This document shows, piece after piece, positions 7,177-16,132 of a DNA stretch of 64,000 nucleotides. Source of the DNA: Actinomadura alba (GTDB lineage: Bacteria > Actinomycetota > Actinomycetes > Streptosporangiales > Streptosporangiaceae); the NCBI RefSeq assembly GCF_014323705.1, contig NZ_JABVEC010000019.1, positions 1 to 64,000 on the forward strand. Direction: 5' to 3'. The notes below the pieces were generated by a model, which worked only from the letters and a program-made list of their open reading frames with translations, ran no database searches and was not told the DNA's origin. A program made the translations under genes and the position numbers. Each line of letters begins with the position of its first letter. Positions within the stretch are counted from its first letter, which is position 1.

Positions 7177-7980
7177 TCAGGGGAACAGTCGCTCGATGAC
7201 CTCGGCCACGCCGTCGTCGTCATTGGCGCCGGTCCGCCCGGTCACCGCTCGCAGAACGTGGGGGTGGGCGTTGGCGACCGCGTACGAGGTGCCGGCCCAG
7301 GTCAGCATCGGCAGGTCGTTCGGCATGTCGCCGAAGGCCACCACCTCGGACGCGGCGATCCCGTGCTCGGCGCAGAACTCCGCCAGCGCGCTCGCCTTGG
7401 TGACGCCCTGCGCGCTCATCTCCAGCAGCCCTCGCCCGGACGAATGGGTCACCGTAACGAGATGACCCACCGCCTTCTCGGCCCGTTCCGCCAGCCGGTC
7501 GGGGTCCCCGCTGCGGTGGTACGCCAGCAGCTTGGTGCCCGGGCCGTCGAGCAGGCCCTCGTCGTCGACCCGACGCCCGCCGATCGCCTCGGCGTCCCAC
7601 CGGCCCAGGTCATAATCCGACTCGCACACGAACTCGGACTCGTGCTCGACGGCGAACCTGAACTCCGGAACCGCCGCACGCAGCCGTTCCACGACGGTGG
7701 CGAGGACCTCCGGTTCGATCACCCGGGCCCGGACAGTGCTCTCGGTGTGGAGGTCGTGGACGACGGCGCCATTGGCGCAGATGGCGATGCCCCGATGGCC
7801 GACGACGGTGGCGATATCGCGCATCCAGCGCGGCGGCCGCCCGGTGACCAGCACGAGCATCCGCCCGGCGCGCTCGACACGGGCGAGGGCGGCGACCGTG
7901 CGAGCGGACACCGAACCGTCCGTACGAACTATCGTCCCGTCGAGATCGGTGGCGATGAGGCGCGGCATGAGATCAGACAT
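7177..7980 (-). CDS. HAD-superfamily hydrolase, Cof-type (IIB cap)
   Basis: The 267-residue protein starts MSDLMPRLIATDLDGTIVRTDG, giving HAD motif I DLDGT. Motif II is LVTGR, motif III includes K in SAQGVTKASALAEF, and motif IV is GDMPNDLPML. The 80-90 residues between motifs II and III fit the C2B cap of the Cof subfamily, which dephosphorylates sugar phosphates or nucleotides; the substrate cannot be told. GGAG lies about five bases before the ATG at 7980; the inner ATG at 7968 is also possible. It lies 124 bases downstream of the serS stop, in the same direction, and probably shares its transcript. Confidence 0.85.
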   Translation of the reverse strand: MSDLMPRLIATDLDGTIVRTDGSVSARTVAALARVERAGRMLVLVTGRPPRWMRDIATVVGHRGIAICANGAVVHDLHTESTVRARVIEPEVLATVVERLRAAVPEFRFAVEHESEFVCESDYDLGRWDAEAIGGRRVDDEGLLDGPGTKLLAYHRSGDPDRLAERAEKAVGHLVTVTHSSGRGLLEMSAQGVTKASALAEFCAEHGIAASEVVAFGDMPNDLPMLTWAGTSYAVANAHPHVLRAVTGRTGANDDDGVAEVIERLFP

Positions 7981-8104
7981 ATTGCTCCATAGTCTGCCTC
8001 GAACCGCCACCCCCTCGGACCACCCTCCCCCGGTTGCTGCGCGTATGCGTAGGTGCGTACGGCAAATGCGCTCGGAAGGAGAACCCGCCGGGCGGGCGGG
8101 GTGA

Positions 8105-9361
8105 TCAGCGGACGGGCTCGATGACCTCGCGGCCGAGATACCGCTGCAGGGCCTTCGGGACCCGTACCGAGCCGTCGGCCTGCTGGTGGTTCTCCAGGAT
8201 GGCGACGATCCAGCGGGTGGTGGCCAGGGTGCCGTTCAGCGTGGCGACCGGCTGCGACCGGCCGCCCTCGTCGCGGAAGCGCACGGCGAGCCGGCGGGCC
8301 TGGAAGTCGGTGCAGTTCGACGTCGAGGTCAGCTCACGGTAGGCGTTCTGCGTCGGAACCCAGGCCTCACAGTCGTACTTCCTGGCGGCGCTGGAGCCGA
8401 GATCGCCCGCGGCCACATCGATCACGCGGTAGGGCAGCTCGACCTTGGCGAGCATCTCCTTCTCCCACGCCAGCAGCCGCAGGTGCTCCTCGTGCGCGTC
8501 GGCCGGGTCGCAGTAGGAGAACATCTCGACCTTGTCGAACTGGTGCACCCGGATGATGCCGCGGGTGTCCTTGCCGTACGAGCCGGCCTCGCGGCGGAAG
8601 CACGAGGACCAGCCGACATAGCGCCTCGGCAGCCGGTCGATGATCTCGTTCATGTGGTAGGCGGCGAGCGGGACCTCGGACGTGCCGACGAGGTAGAGCT
8701 CGTCCTGCGGCAGCTGGTAGACCTCGGCCGAGTGCGCGCCCAGGAACCCGGTGCCCTCCATGGCCTCGGGCTTGACCAGCACCGGCGGGTACATCGCGGT
8801 GAAGCCGCTGTCGATCGCCTGCTCCATCGCCAGGTTCAGGAGGGCGAGCTGGAGCTGCGCGCCGATGCCGGTGAGGTAGTAGAACCTCGCACCCGAGACC
8901 TTCGCGCCGCGCTCGGTGTCGATCGCGCCGAGCATCTCACCGAGTTCGAGGTGATCGCGCGGCTCGAAGTCGAAGGTCCTCGGCTCACCGACGTGCTCGA
9001 GCACCACGAAGTCCTGCTCACCACCGGGAGGTGTGCCCTCTTCGATGATGTTGGGGACGGTGCGGAGCGTGGCGGTGAGCTCCTCCTGGAGCCGGCCGGC
9101 CTCAGACTCGGACTCCTTGACCTGCTGGGCGAGGTCCCTGGCCCGGGCCAGCAATTGCTCTCGCTCGTCGCCCTTGGCCTTGGAGACCGACTTACCGATG
9201 CTCTTCTGTTCGGATCGCAGCTGCTCGAACCGGGTCAGCGCCGCGCGGCGGCGTTCGTCCAGTTCCAGCAGCCGGTCGACGACGGCCTCGTCCTCGCCGC
9301 GGGCGCGCTGCGAGGCGCGCAGCCGCTCGGGGTCCTCTCGAAGAGCTCGCAGGTCAATCAC
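8105..9361 (-). CDS. serS: Seryl-tRNA synthetase
   Basis: The 418-residue class II synthetase charges tRNA-Ser (one tRNA-Ser lies 5 kb away). The N-terminus VIDLRALREDPERLRASQRARGE leads into the antiparallel coiled-coil arm (about 30-100, LLELDERRRAALTRFEQLRSE). Motif 2 is FRREAGSYGKDTRGIIRVHQ and motif 3 runs through NGTLATTRWIVAILENHQ. GTG 9361 is chosen because SerRS proteins start MIDL(R/K)xLRxDP; the frame is open eight codons further. No strong SD is visible. Confidence 0.96.
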   Translation of the reverse strand: MIDLRALREDPERLRASQRARGEDEAVVDRLLELDERRRAALTRFEQLRSEQKSIGKSVSKAKGDEREQLLARARDLAQQVKESESEAGRLQEELTATLRTVPNIIEEGTPPGGEQDFVVLEHVGEPRTFDFEPRDHLELGEMLGAIDTERGAKVSGARFYYLTGIGAQLQLALLNLAMEQAIDSGFTAMYPPVLVKPEAMEGTGFLGAHSAEVYQLPQDELYLVGTSEVPLAAYHMNEIIDRLPRRYVGWSSCFRREAGSYGKDTRGIIRVHQFDKVEMFSYCDPADAHEEHLRLLAWEKEMLAKVELPYRVIDVAAGDLGSSAARKYDCEAWVPTQNAYRELTSTSNCTDFQARRLAVRFRDEGGRSQPVATLNGTLATTRWIVAILENHQQADGSVRVPKALQRYLGREVIEPVR

Positions 9362-9407
9362 GGCAACGAGGCTACCGGTCCGCACCCCGTGGCCGCGCGT
9401 TGATTAG

Positions 9408-9452
9408 GCCCGGCAAGCGAAGATCCACAGCAGCGGACCGCGCTCGCCGGGC
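9408..9452 (-). terminator. Hairpin after secreted paralog 1
   Basis: The arms GCCCGGCAAGCG and CGCTCGCCGGGC enclose about 20 bases, with one mismatch in the stem. The hairpin lies directly past the stop of the paralog at 9459. A very similar sequence follows the paralog at 14484, so the hairpin was duplicated with the gene. Confidence 0.55.
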
Positions 9453-9458
9453 ACCGCC

Positions 9459-11198
9459 TCAGCGGACGTCGACGTAGTCCGCGGCGCTGGAGCCGGGCAT
9501 GTATGTGGTGTTGCCCTTGTACCTGGCCATCCAGGTGCCGTCACGGCTCGCCTTGAAGCCCCTCCGAACCCTGCCGTACCGGTCGGTGCGGGCCGTGGCC
9601 ATGTACGTCCAGGTCCTCGCCCCACGCGGCTGGAGGTACAGAAAGACCGTCTGGCCGCTCAAGGCCTCCCAGGAACCCCACGGCCCTCGTGACGACCAGA
9701 CGAAATGCTTGAGAGTGCCGCTCACCGTGAGCGTCGCGCCCTTGCGCACCGGCTCCGGTGCCGCGTTGAACAACGAGATCGTCGTCTTCTGCCGCACGTC
9801 CACATGGTCACTCCCGCTGCTCGAGAGCAGGTCACCCGTGGGCCAGGGCAGGTCTCTGGTGAGGCCGTTGTAGACCATGCGCCAGTACCCATCACGTCCG
9901 GCCCTGATGGACGTGGAAAAGAACCCATCCTGGTTCGTGGTTCCGCCGATGTCCGGGACCCACTTCTTGCCGTCGGCGGAGAACTCGAACGTGACATGGC
10001 CTCCGCTCACGTACGCCGTCGGACCGGCCGCAGGGGCGAGCCGGACGACCCGGCCCTTCAGGGTGAGGCTCGTGCCCTTCGCCACCGGCTCGGGTCCGGC
10101 GTCGAATCCGGTGATGGCGGTGCGGTAGTTCGCGACGAACCTGCCCGTGCGTATGTTCGTCTCGGTATATCCGGGGTGCGTCGGCACCGGGAGCGTGTTG
10201 AACTGCGCGAACCAATTGCCGCTTCCCGTCACCGGCGCGGAGAGCTGGAAGACACCGTCCGGACCGGTGCGGACCTCGCCGAGGTCGTCGCGGGTATCGG
10301 TGGCATCGCTCTCGAACCAGATCCGAACAGGCTTGTCCGGTAGGCCCGCCCACTGTCCCGTCGCGCTCTCCCGTTCGAGCATTCCTTTGACCAGCGCCTT
10401 CCCTCCCATGATCGCGGGATTCGGCGTGGCGTCGACCGTGAGCCTGGTGTTCAGGGTCTGATATTTGACGTTGACGCTGCTAGGAGACGCCTCGCCGTAC
10501 ACCGAGTCGCCTGGATAGCGCACCGTGAGCCCCCAGGCGCCGCCCAGATCCGCCTTCCCGGCGAACCTGCCGTCGGCGTCCGTGACGAATTCCCGCTGCG
10601 GCGTACCGGCGAACACCGGCTCGCCGGAGAGCCCGCGTTCGATCCCGTCGGCCGCCGTGTACAGGAGGCGCCCGGTCACGGTCACCTCGTCGTTCTCGAC
10701 GTCGACCACCGTGGGCGTCACGGTGAGGCCGATGAACCGGGTGGCCAGCCGTTTGCGGATCACCCCCACGTCCGACTTGTCAGTACGAACCCCATCGGCG
10801 TCCCAGGCGCTGACATCGATCGTGTAATCGCCGACCTCGGGAAGGTCGATCGGCTGGATCGTCGCGTTGTAGATGTTCGAAGCCGGGCGCGGCCCGGTGA
10901 TCACGAAGTCGCCGAAGGTGGCGATCACCTCATCCTCGCCGACCTTGCGGATACGGGCCTCGACTCTTTCGATCCGCTGTTCCGATGCGATGATCACTCT
11001 GAGCTGCAGCTCGCCGAAGATGCTCGTGGCAGTGGCCGAGCGAATCTCGGTGGCGGCCGCAACCGCGGGTCGCACTGAGCCAAGACCCAAGATCGACACG
11101 ATGACGGTCACCAGGACGATAGGGATGTTGCGCCGGAACCGCATCGGCGAGGGCGGGGACGCGCCTGCGGGGACCCCAAAGATCAACTTAGGAAGCAC
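9459..11198 (-). CDS. Secreted multi-domain protein, paralog 1 of tandem array
   Basis: The 579-residue protein has a basic N-terminus and hydrophobic segment (IPIVLVTVIVSILGLGSV) with a likely cleavage after AVAA. The mature part is a chain of beta-rich Ig/transthyretin-like modules. The last two begin GFDAGPEPVAKGTSLTLKG and LFNAAPEPVRKGATLTVSG, and each ends in (D/H)(Y/H)VDVR. It has no sortase motif, membrane anchor or catalytic motif I can name. GTG start; the product begins VLPKLI, like paralogs 3 and 4. Start and ECF-type -10 are only seven bases apart, so the mRNA is probably leaderless. Function unknown; an extracellular structural or adhesive role is an inference. Confidence 0.85.
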   Translation of the reverse strand: MLPKLIFGVPAGASPPSPMRFRRNIPIVLVTVIVSILGLGSVRPAVAAATEIRSATATSIFGELQLRVIIASEQRIERVEARIRKVGEDEVIATFGDFVITGPRPASNIYNATIQPIDLPEVGDYTIDVSAWDADGVRTDKSDVGVIRKRLATRFIGLTVTPTVVDVENDEVTVTGRLLYTAADGIERGLSGEPVFAGTPQREFVTDADGRFAGKADLGGAWGLTVRYPGDSVYGEASPSSVNVKYQTLNTRLTVDATPNPAIMGGKALVKGMLERESATGQWAGLPDKPVRIWFESDATDTRDDLGEVRTGPDGVFQLSAPVTGSGNWFAQFNTLPVPTHPGYTETNIRTGRFVANYRTAITGFDAGPEPVAKGTSLTLKGRVVRLAPAAGPTAYVSGGHVTFEFSADGKKWVPDIGGTTNQDGFFSTSIRAGRDGYWRMVYNGLTRDLPWPTGDLLSSSGSDHVDVRQKTTISLFNAAPEPVRKGATLTVSGTLKHFVWSSRGPWGSWEALSGQTVFLYLQPRGARTWTYMATARTDRYGRVRRGFKASRDGTWMARYKGNTTYMPGSSAADYVDVR

Positions 11199-11205
11199 GC
11201 ACCTG

Positions 11206-11234
11206 GGACGTCCATGTCACCTGGGCGGTTTACC
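11206..11234 (-). promoter_or_regulatory. ECF-type promoter of paralog 1
   Basis: On the minus strand GGTAAAC (11234-11228), 17 bases, then CGTCC (11210-11206). Seven bases later comes the GTG start codon. The same -35, spacing and CGTCY -10 occur before three other secreted genes in the window. AAC in the -35 and CGTC in the -10 are general ECF sigma features. Confidence 0.7.
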
Positions 11235-11293
11235 TGGTATGCGGAACGGAAGACGTCAGTTCGATGAACGAACGGAAGGTCATCGAGGCGGAA

Positions 11294-11340
11294 TGAAAAA
11301 AGCGTCTCGGACCGCCCCACGTCGGGGCGGCCCGAGACGC
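11294..11340 (-). terminator. Rho-independent terminator of paralog 2
   Basis: The minus strand has GCGTCTCGGGCCGCCCC, a short loop, then GGGGCGGTCCGAGACGC followed by TTTTTT. The stem of 17 bp has one mismatch. It lies 20 bases past the stop of paralog 2. Confidence 0.9.
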
Positions 11341-11360
11341 CGTCGTTCAAGTGGGCCAAC

Positions 11361-12431
11361 TCAGCGGACGTCGACGTAGTCACTGCCGCTCTTGACCGAC
11401 AAGAACTTCGAGTCGCCCGGGTACGCGACGTACCAGTAGCCGTCCCGGTCGGCCTTGAAGGGCAGGTTCCACTTTCCGTCCGACGCGCTCCCGGTGTTCC
11501 GCATGAGCTTGTAGGTCGTCGTGCCTTTCGCCCGGAAGTAGATGCGGATGAGCCCACCGCTCAACGGGCGCCAGGCGCCGTCGTAGCGCTGAAGGGTGCC
11601 GCGGACGGTCAGCGTCCGCCCCTTCTTCACGGGCTCCGGCCCGGCGTCGAACGACAGCAGGCGCGCCGTCTGCCGCACCGTCAGCCACTCGGTCGTGGCG
11701 GTGGCCTGCGTGTAGGGCCCTTGGGCGTCTTCAAAGTCGTCGACCCTGAACGCACCCGACGGGCCGGGGGTCGCGACCGTCACCTGGTAACGGCCGTCGG
11801 CACCGGAGCGGGTGCTGGTGATCAATTGCGCGGACTGGGTGTCTCGGGGCACCCAGAAGGCCCGCACGGGCTGGTTCGACAGCGTCGCCCAAGAGCCGTC
11901 CGGCAGCTTGCGCTCCACCAGTCCCGACAGGGTGACCTTGTCTCCCACCACGGCGGGCCGTGGCGTGAAGGCGAGCGAGATGCGGGACTCGACCGGCGTT
12001 GAGTAGACCCGGACATTGTCTGTGAGCGAGTAGTAGTAGCCCGAATCTTTGGGCGGGCTGTAGTCGGCGAACAACGGACGCGAGTAGCCGTAGGCGAAAG
12101 TCCCGGTGAACCGGCCGTCCGCGTCGGTCGTCGCCTGGGCGAGGATCGGCTTGGGAAGCGTATTGACGTTCTCTCGGAGCGCCACGACAGCGCCCGCGAG
12201 CGCCTGGTCGGTGCCGTCCGCGCCCCGCTGGACGAGACGTCCGGCGAACGCCCGCGGATGGTCGATGTCGGAGATCAACGGTGTGATCGAGAACTCCGCG
12301 AATCGGGTGGGGATCGGCGCGGGCGCGGCCGAGGCCGGCGCACCCAGGCCGACGACCACGACCGCCAGGCTGAGCACCGTCACAAGGGTCCGACGCACGC
12401 GAGCGTCCTGCCGACGGAAAAAGGAATTCAC
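11361..12431 (-). CDS. Secreted multi-domain protein, paralog 2 (short)
   Basis: The 356-residue protein has a signal peptide (RRTLVTVLSLAVVVVGLG, cleavage near ASAAPAP). Three beta modules follow: an N-terminal EFSITPLISDIDHPRAFAGRLV unit, a middle unit with RISLAFTPRPAVVGDKVTLSG, and one C-terminal LSFDAGPEPVKKGRTLTVRG module ending SGSDYVDVR. It lacks the first module of paralogs 1, 3 and 4 and one C-terminal module. GTG start. Unlike its neighbours it has no good ECF promoter: GGTAATT lies at 12487-12481, but the matching -10 position reads TCACC. It may be differently regulated or served by read-through from upstream. Confidence 0.82.
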   Translation of the reverse strand: MNSFFRRQDARVRRTLVTVLSLAVVVVGLGAPASAAPAPIPTRFAEFSITPLISDIDHPRAFAGRLVQRGADGTDQALAGAVVALRENVNTLPKPILAQATTDADGRFTGTFAYGYSRPLFADYSPPKDSGYYYSLTDNVRVYSTPVESRISLAFTPRPAVVGDKVTLSGLVERKLPDGSWATLSNQPVRAFWVPRDTQSAQLITSTRSGADGRYQVTVATPGPSGAFRVDDFEDAQGPYTQATATTEWLTVRQTARLLSFDAGPEPVKKGRTLTVRGTLQRYDGAWRPLSGGLIRIYFRAKGTTTYKLMRNTGSASDGKWNLPFKADRDGYWYVAYPGDSKFLSVKSGSDYVDVR

Positions 12432-12600
12432 TCGATGACCCTAATTCTGTTGGTTTTCGGTGACATAGGCCTAAGGGCCTAATTACCAGACCCATTTCGA
12501 CTTGTGAGGGCCGTGCCGCACGGGCCGTCGGGTACGGCCGGCGCGAATGGCATGACCCCCATCGAGACCTCCTCGAGGAACTCCAGCGGCCAGCGACGGC

Positions 12601-14316
12601 TCAGCGGACGTCGACGTAGTCGCCGGCGCTGGAGCCGGGCAGGTAGCTCGTGCCGCCCTTGTACTTGGCCATCCAGGTCCCGTCCCGGCTCGCCTTGAAG
12701 CCCTTGCGGAACTTCCCGTACCGATCGGTCTTGGCCACCGCCATGTACGTCCAGGTACTCGACCCACGCGGCTGGAAGTACAAGTACACCCACTGACCGC
12801 TCCACGAACCCCACGACGACACGTACCGCTTCAACGTGCCGCCCACCGTGATCGTCGCGCCCTTGCGCACCGGCTCCGGCGCCGCGTTGAACGACGAGAT
12901 CGTCGTCCGGTACTTCACCGTCGCGTACACAGAGGCGCTGACGAAACCGAGGTCACGGTCCCCGTAGTCGGGCAGATAGTTCAGCCGCCAGTAGCCGGAG
13001 GACCCGGCGGTCGCCCGCAGCGACACCTGCCCCTTGGCGCCGGACCGGCCCTCTGCCGCCACCGACCAGTTCTTGCGGTCCCTGGAGAAGTGCAGTTCGA
13101 CTCTGCCGTTCGCCAGCGGAACCTCGGCTCCAGTGGTGTCTTGGATGGTCAGGAGACCGCTCCCGGTGATCTGCGCGCCTTTGCCGACCGGGTTCGGAGA
13201 TATCTTGAACCCCCTGATGGACGTACGGTGGTGGGAGTAGATCACCTCCCCGAGGCCCTGGCTGCTAGGCAGATAAGGGCCGAAGACCCACCTGCTGTCC
13301 CACGTCAGGTACTCCGGCCGGAAATACACCATCCACTGGGTGGCCTGCGGCACGAGGACCGGCTGCGAGTAGCTCCCGTCCGATCCCGTCCGCGCCGTCT
13401 CGACGGGGCCGTGGTACCCCGTTTGGGAGTCGTAGGTGTAGATGTCGACGTCCTGATTCGAAACGCCGGTCCACTGGCCCTCGGCGGTCTTGCGTTCGAG
13501 CCGACCTGTGACCTGCACGGTGTCGCCGATGATCTCCGGCCGCGAGGACAAGCTCATGGACACCCGGGTCTCCTGGCGGAGAACCTTGAGACGGCTCCGC
13601 GGGGACTCAGCCGGCCGGTACAGCCGGGCTCCGTGATAGGCCGCAGAGGCGTCGCTGTCGACCATGTTCGTGCGATGGTCGGGCCTGACGTACAGGCGGA
13701 CGGGGCTAGAGAACCTTCCGTCCGGGTCGGTCGTCGTGTAGTCGGCGCAGGCGCTATTGAGGGCCAGGCAGAGCCGTGCGTCCGGTATCCCGTGTTCGTT
13801 CCCGTCCCTGTCCTCGAAGACCAACCGCCCCGCGTACGTCACGGTGTCGTGGTCGATGTCCACGGTGGACGGGGAGAAGGTGAACTCGCTGAACCGCGTC
13901 TCACCAAGCCTGTCGATGATGCCGGCCGCTTTCCTGGTGACCGTCGCACCGGAGGCGTCCGTGGCATCGACATCGACGTGGATGACACCCATCTCCAGCG
14001 TCACGGGCTGGGCGGTGCGCCAGACACCGTCCGTGACGGTTCCGCTGACCAGTTCGAAATCCTCGGCTGTCGTGAACGGGTCCGCGGTGTCACCCAACCG
14101 CAGCCTTGCGGTGATCTTGGTGATGTCGCTGTCCGAGGCCGCGCGCACCTCGATCTGGGTGCTCCAGCCCGATGTGGTGGCGGCCGCGGACCGCACCGTC
14201 AGCGACCCGGCCAAGGCGGGGCGGGGAATGCTCACCAGCAGGGCGGCGAGCGCGATCCCCAGGACGAGGGCGATCAATCGTCGCCAGGGGACCGCATCTA
14301 TGAACTTTGTCGGCAC
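12601..14316 (-). CDS. Secreted multi-domain protein, paralog 3
   Basis: The 571-residue protein starts at GTG 14316 (product PTKFIDAVPW after the initiator). Its signal segment is LIALVLGIALAALLVSI, with likely cleavage near ALAGS. It then has at least four beta modules, among them EFTFSPSTVDIDHDTVTYAG, GFKISPNPVGKGAQITGSG and SFNAAPEPVRKGATITVGG, and ends GDYVDVR. The last 106 residues are almost identical to paralog 4 (three differences), while the remainder is much more diverged. The start codon lies seven bases after an ECF-type -10, so the transcript should be leaderless. No catalytic motif or cell-wall anchor was seen. Confidence 0.85.
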   Translation of the reverse strand: MPTKFIDAVPWRRLIALVLGIALAALLVSIPRPALAGSLTVRSAAATTSGWSTQIEVRAASDSDITKITARLRLGDTADPFTTAEDFELVSGTVTDGVWRTAQPVTLEMGVIHVDVDATDASGATVTRKAAGIIDRLGETRFSEFTFSPSTVDIDHDTVTYAGRLVFEDRDGNEHGIPDARLCLALNSACADYTTTDPDGRFSSPVRLYVRPDHRTNMVDSDASAAYHGARLYRPAESPRSRLKVLRQETRVSMSLSSRPEIIGDTVQVTGRLERKTAEGQWTGVSNQDVDIYTYDSQTGYHGPVETARTGSDGSYSQPVLVPQATQWMVYFRPEYLTWDSRWVFGPYLPSSQGLGEVIYSHHRTSIRGFKISPNPVGKGAQITGSGLLTIQDTTGAEVPLANGRVELHFSRDRKNWSVAAEGRSGAKGQVSLRATAGSSGYWRLNYLPDYGDRDLGFVSASVYATVKYRTTISSFNAAPEPVRKGATITVGGTLKRYVSSWGSWSGQWVYLYFQPRGSSTWTYMAVAKTDRYGKFRKGFKASRDGTWMAKYKGGTSYLPGSSAGDYVDVR

Positions 14317-14323
14317 GCAGGGC

Positions 14324-14352
14324 AGACGCCTGAAAGATCATCAAGGTTTACC
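14324..14352 (-). promoter_or_regulatory. ECF-type promoter of paralog 3
   Basis: GGTAAAC (14352-14346), 17 bases, CGTCT (14328-14324), then seven bases to GTG 14316. Spacing is identical to the promoters of paralogs 1 and 4 and of the FG-GAP gene. Confidence 0.75.
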
Positions 14353-14435
14353 CGTCGGCACAAACCGCTACAACATCGTGCCGTCCATGACCTCATGGCC
14401 CAATTCGGTTGCTGCCCGACCGCCGTTGATCAAGT

Positions 14436-14475
14436 CCGGCGAGCGAAGACCCACATCAGCGGACCCGCTCGCCGG
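14436..14475 (-). terminator. Hairpin after secreted paralog 4
   Basis: The arms CCGGCGAGCG and CGCTCGCCGG enclose 20 bases just past the stop at 14484. The sequence around it matches the flank of paralog 1 (9400-9458), showing common descent of gene plus terminator. Confidence 0.6.
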
Positions 14476-14483
14476 GCACCACG

Positions 14484-16124
14484 TCAGCGAACGTCGACGT
14501 AGTCGCCGGCGCTGGAGCCGGGCAGGTAGCTCGTGCCGCCCTTGTACTTGGCCATCCAACTGCCGTCCCGGCTCGCCTTGAAGCCCTTGCGGAACTTCCC
14601 GTACCGATCGGTCTTGGCCACCGCCATGTACGTCCAGGCACTCGAACCGCGCGGCTGGAAGTACAAGTACACCCACTGACCGCTCCACGAACCCCACGAC
14701 GAGACATAACGCTTCAACGTCCCGCCCACCGTGATCGTCGCACCCTTGCGCACCGGCTCAGGCGCCGCATTGAACGACGAGATCGCCGTCCGGTACTTCA
14801 CATCGACGTAGTCGGTTCCGCTGACGGACGGCAGGTCGTCCCCCACCTGGTCAGTGGAGGACCCGAAGTAACGAACCCGCCAGTGCCCATCACGTTCCGC
14901 TGTAACGGGCGTGGAGAAGTAGCCGTCCTGGTTCGTCCGCCCGGATTTGACCCTGCTCCAGGATTTGCCGTCGGCGGAGAAGTCCACGTCGAAGTACCCG
15001 CCCTTGACGTACTGCGAACCGGCCGCGGCGACAGGCCGGACGATCCGGCCCTTCACGGTGACATTCGCCCCTTTGCCAACCGGCTCTGGCCCAGCGTCGA
15101 ACGAGGAGATCGCCGTCCCGGTCTTCACCGTGATCATGTCCGAGTAGACCCTCGACTGCTGCAGTGCCCACGATCCCCCGGACTCGGCACTCAACATTCC
15201 GGATGCTGGAATCATCACCGCGGCAGTGAAGCGTCCCTGCGCGTCCGTCTTGACGGACGGGAGCCAGTTCCATGTGTTGTCCGGATAGTGGAAGGCGATC
15301 GACACGGTCTCGCCCGGAAGCCGCACCCACACGCCGTTACGCTGCCTTTCCAGCAGGCCGGTCACGGTGGTCTTCACGCCCTTGGCAACGGATGCCGGAA
15401 CGGAGAGCGACAGACGGGTCGGTTGCGTGACATGCTCGATGTCGACGTCCGGTGACTCGACCGAGCGATGGGTCGGGTCTCCGTCATACGCCGCCGCAAC
15501 GTCGAGACCGTTGACGCGACCCGTCATCGTGAAGCTACCGTCGGCGGCCGTGGTGGTCTCGGCCGGAATCCGCAAGCCATGAACCTGGACACCCGCCATC
15601 GGCCGCTCATCCTTACCCGGAGTGCCGGACAGAAGCCGTCCCTTCAACGTGACGTCCTGCATGTCGTAATCGATCGACTTCGGGTTCACCGAGAAGTCGG
15701 CGAACCACGTACGGATGCGAGTGTCATACTTTCCGGCGTTGATCCTGGTGACGTGCTCGCCGTCCACATTCCAGGCTTCTATGTCCGTCTCATACTGGCC
15801 GAGGTCCAACGACAGGGCGCTGTCACTTGACCAGTAGTGATACTGCCCATTCACCTGGATGGACTTGAAGTCCTCGCGCGTGGCGACCACTTCTTGAGTA
15901 CCCGCGATGCGGTATCGCGCCACGACCTTCTGGATGTCGCGCTCGGATTGGAGCATCACCAAGGGGCGCTGGGACGTGTCGACCACGGCATAGGTGATCC
16001 GCAACAAGGTCTCACCGCTCGCGGGCAGTGGAATGCACATGGCGAGTAGGAGGACTACAACGAATGCGAGGGTCCGGCGCACCGGAGCTCGGCGTACCCC
16101 ACTGTTGATCAACTTCGGATGCAC
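14484..16124 (-). CDS. Secreted multi-domain protein, paralog 4
   Basis: The 546-residue protein starts at GTG 16124 (VHPKLINSGVRRAPVRRT), eight bases after an ECF-type -10. The conserved K(L/F)I near the N-terminus of paralogs 1, 3 and 4 supports this start over the longer open frame. Signal segment TLAFVVVLLLAMCIPLPASG. The mature chain has modules beginning ADFSVNPKSIDYDMQDVTLKG, SFDAGPEPVGKGANVTVKG and SFNAAPEPVRKGATITVGG, with YVDVK/YVDVR ends. The 3' 318 bases are nearly identical to paralog 3. It is first in the array after pheA, with its own promoter in the 65-base gap. Function unknown. Confidence 0.85.
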   Translation of the reverse strand: MHPKLINSGVRRAPVRRTLAFVVVLLLAMCIPLPASGETLLRITYAVVDTSQRPLVMLQSERDIQKVVARYRIAGTQEVVATREDFKSIQVNGQYHYWSSDSALSLDLGQYETDIEAWNVDGEHVTRINAGKYDTRIRTWFADFSVNPKSIDYDMQDVTLKGRLLSGTPGKDERPMAGVQVHGLRIPAETTTAADGSFTMTGRVNGLDVAAAYDGDPTHRSVESPDVDIEHVTQPTRLSLSVPASVAKGVKTTVTGLLERQRNGVWVRLPGETVSIAFHYPDNTWNWLPSVKTDAQGRFTAAVMIPASGMLSAESGGSWALQQSRVYSDMITVKTGTAISSFDAGPEPVGKGANVTVKGRIVRPVAAAGSQYVKGGYFDVDFSADGKSWSRVKSGRTNQDGYFSTPVTAERDGHWRVRYFGSSTDQVGDDLPSVSGTDYVDVKYRTAISSFNAAPEPVRKGATITVGGTLKRYVSSWGSWSGQWVYLYFQPRGSSAWTYMAVAKTDRYGKFRKGFKASRDGSWMAKYKGGTSYLPGSSAGDYVDVR

Positions 16125-16132
16125 ACACGTGG

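Noticed and set aside
13090..14502. Long plus-strand open frame opposite secreted paralog 3
   Set aside because: It mirrors the codon bias of the minus-strand gene, has no SD or family signature, and ends inside the next paralog.
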